Source: Pseudomonas vranovensis DSM 16006 (GTDB lineage: Bacteria > Pseudomonadota > Gammaproteobacteria > Pseudomonadales > Pseudomonadaceae). From it: a stretch of 64,000 bases of DNA. Below are positions 63,807 through 64,000 of the stretch, one piece after another. Each line of letters starts with the position of its first letter. The stretch's first letter is position 1. Under the pieces are notes generated by a model, which saw nothing but the letters and a program-made list of their open reading frames with translations, was not told the DNA's origin and did no database searches. The stretch lies in NCBI RefSeq assembly GCF_000425805.1, contig NZ_KE384459.1:98154-162153 (forward strand), written 5' to 3'. Both the position numbers and the translations under genes were made by a program.

Positions 63807-64000
63807 ATGTTCGCCAAACTGCCCCTGACTGCCCTGCGCACCTTTGAAGCGGCGGCCCGCCTGGGTGGTTTCAAGGCCGCGGCCGATGAACTTGCGGTGA
63901 CACCGGCAGCGGTCTCGCACCAGATCAAACAGTTGGAAACCCACCTGGGCCTGCTACTGTTCCAGCGCCGCGCCCAGCGCGTGGAACTCACCCGCGAAGG
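63807..64000 (+). CDS. LysR-family regulator, partial (cut by window end)
   Basis: The first 64 residues of a LysR protein: MFAKLPLTALRTFEAAARLG then an HTH (KAAADELAVTPAAVSHQIKQ, LETHLGLLLFQRRAQRVELT). The reading frame is open to the window edge. Divergent placement from the PACE efflux gene suggests an AceR-like activator. This N-terminus resembles the GcvA-type subgroup. Confidence 0.88.
   Translation, partial: MFAKLPLTALRTFEAAARLGGFKAAADELAVTPAAVSHQIKQLETHLGLLLFQRRAQRVELTRE

Overview
The window looks like a chromosomal segment of a fluorescent or putida-group Pseudomonas. The reasons are high GC with strongly GC-ending codons, Pseudomonas-type families (OprD porins, AAHS-type aromatic-acid transporters, FepA/PfeA receptor, sigma-54 enhancer-binding proteins, PcaR-like and Cra-like operators), many regulators, and short REP-type palindromes in intergenic DNA. 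I found no tRNA, rRNA, CRISPR array, transposase or phage gene.

Layout. 1-8.7 kb: aromatic-acid block. A minus-strand operon of benzoylformate decarboxylase (mdlC), an MFS carrier and an aldehyde dehydrogenase is followed by an OprD porin. A divergent LysR gene and a second aromatic-type MFS gene lie beside it. The long intergenic region upstream of that second carrier holds a PcaR-like operator and a pair of identical palindromes. 8.7-14.1 kb: accessory stretch with an epimerase-like gene, a DUF2092 protein coupled to a tiny membrane protein, a decayed IclR regulator bounded by REP elements, Nudix, DUF2238 and a decayed SDR. 14.1-17.7 kb: CoA-transferase, a large periplasmic protein of unknown function and OsmC. 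17.8-25.3 kb: a two-partner secretion pair (TpsB, TpsA with MBG repeats) and an odd response regulator with a degenerate kinase tail. 25.4-29.8 kb: lower-GC island with a secreted NTF2-like protein, an MBL lactonase, an iron alcohol dehydrogenase and a sigma-54 activator, with a sigma-54 promoter in front of the operon.

29.8-38.6 kb: serine dehydratase with a LysR regulator, a CHASE-GGDEF-EAL protein, a GAPDH-like dehydrogenase behind a Cra-like operator, a VOC protein behind a LexA-like box and two proteins of unknown function. 38.6-49 kb: the most unusual region. Two paralogous sensor kinases and a sigma-54 response regulator lie divergently from an operon with a clear -24/-12 promoter. That operon encodes two large paralogous secreted proteins of unknown function and two curlin-repeat proteins, with no CsgG/E/F export gene in the window. 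49-57 kb: Fur-boxed enterobactin-type receptor, a BvgA/BvgS-like phosphorelay and a soluble PAS-PAS chemoreceptor of BdlA type. 57-64 kb: gluconate regulon (gntR, gntK, gntP with three operators), a yiaY-like dehydrogenase, ilvA behind an Ile/Thr attenuator, and a PACE efflux gene with a divergent LysR gene cut by the window end.

Common themes are aromatic and hydroxy-acid catabolism, cell-surface and biofilm functions (TPS adhesin, curlin-like proteins, c-di-GMP enzyme, BdlA-like sensor), and many local regulators with visible DNA sites. All functions were inferred by reading the translations; no database search was run.
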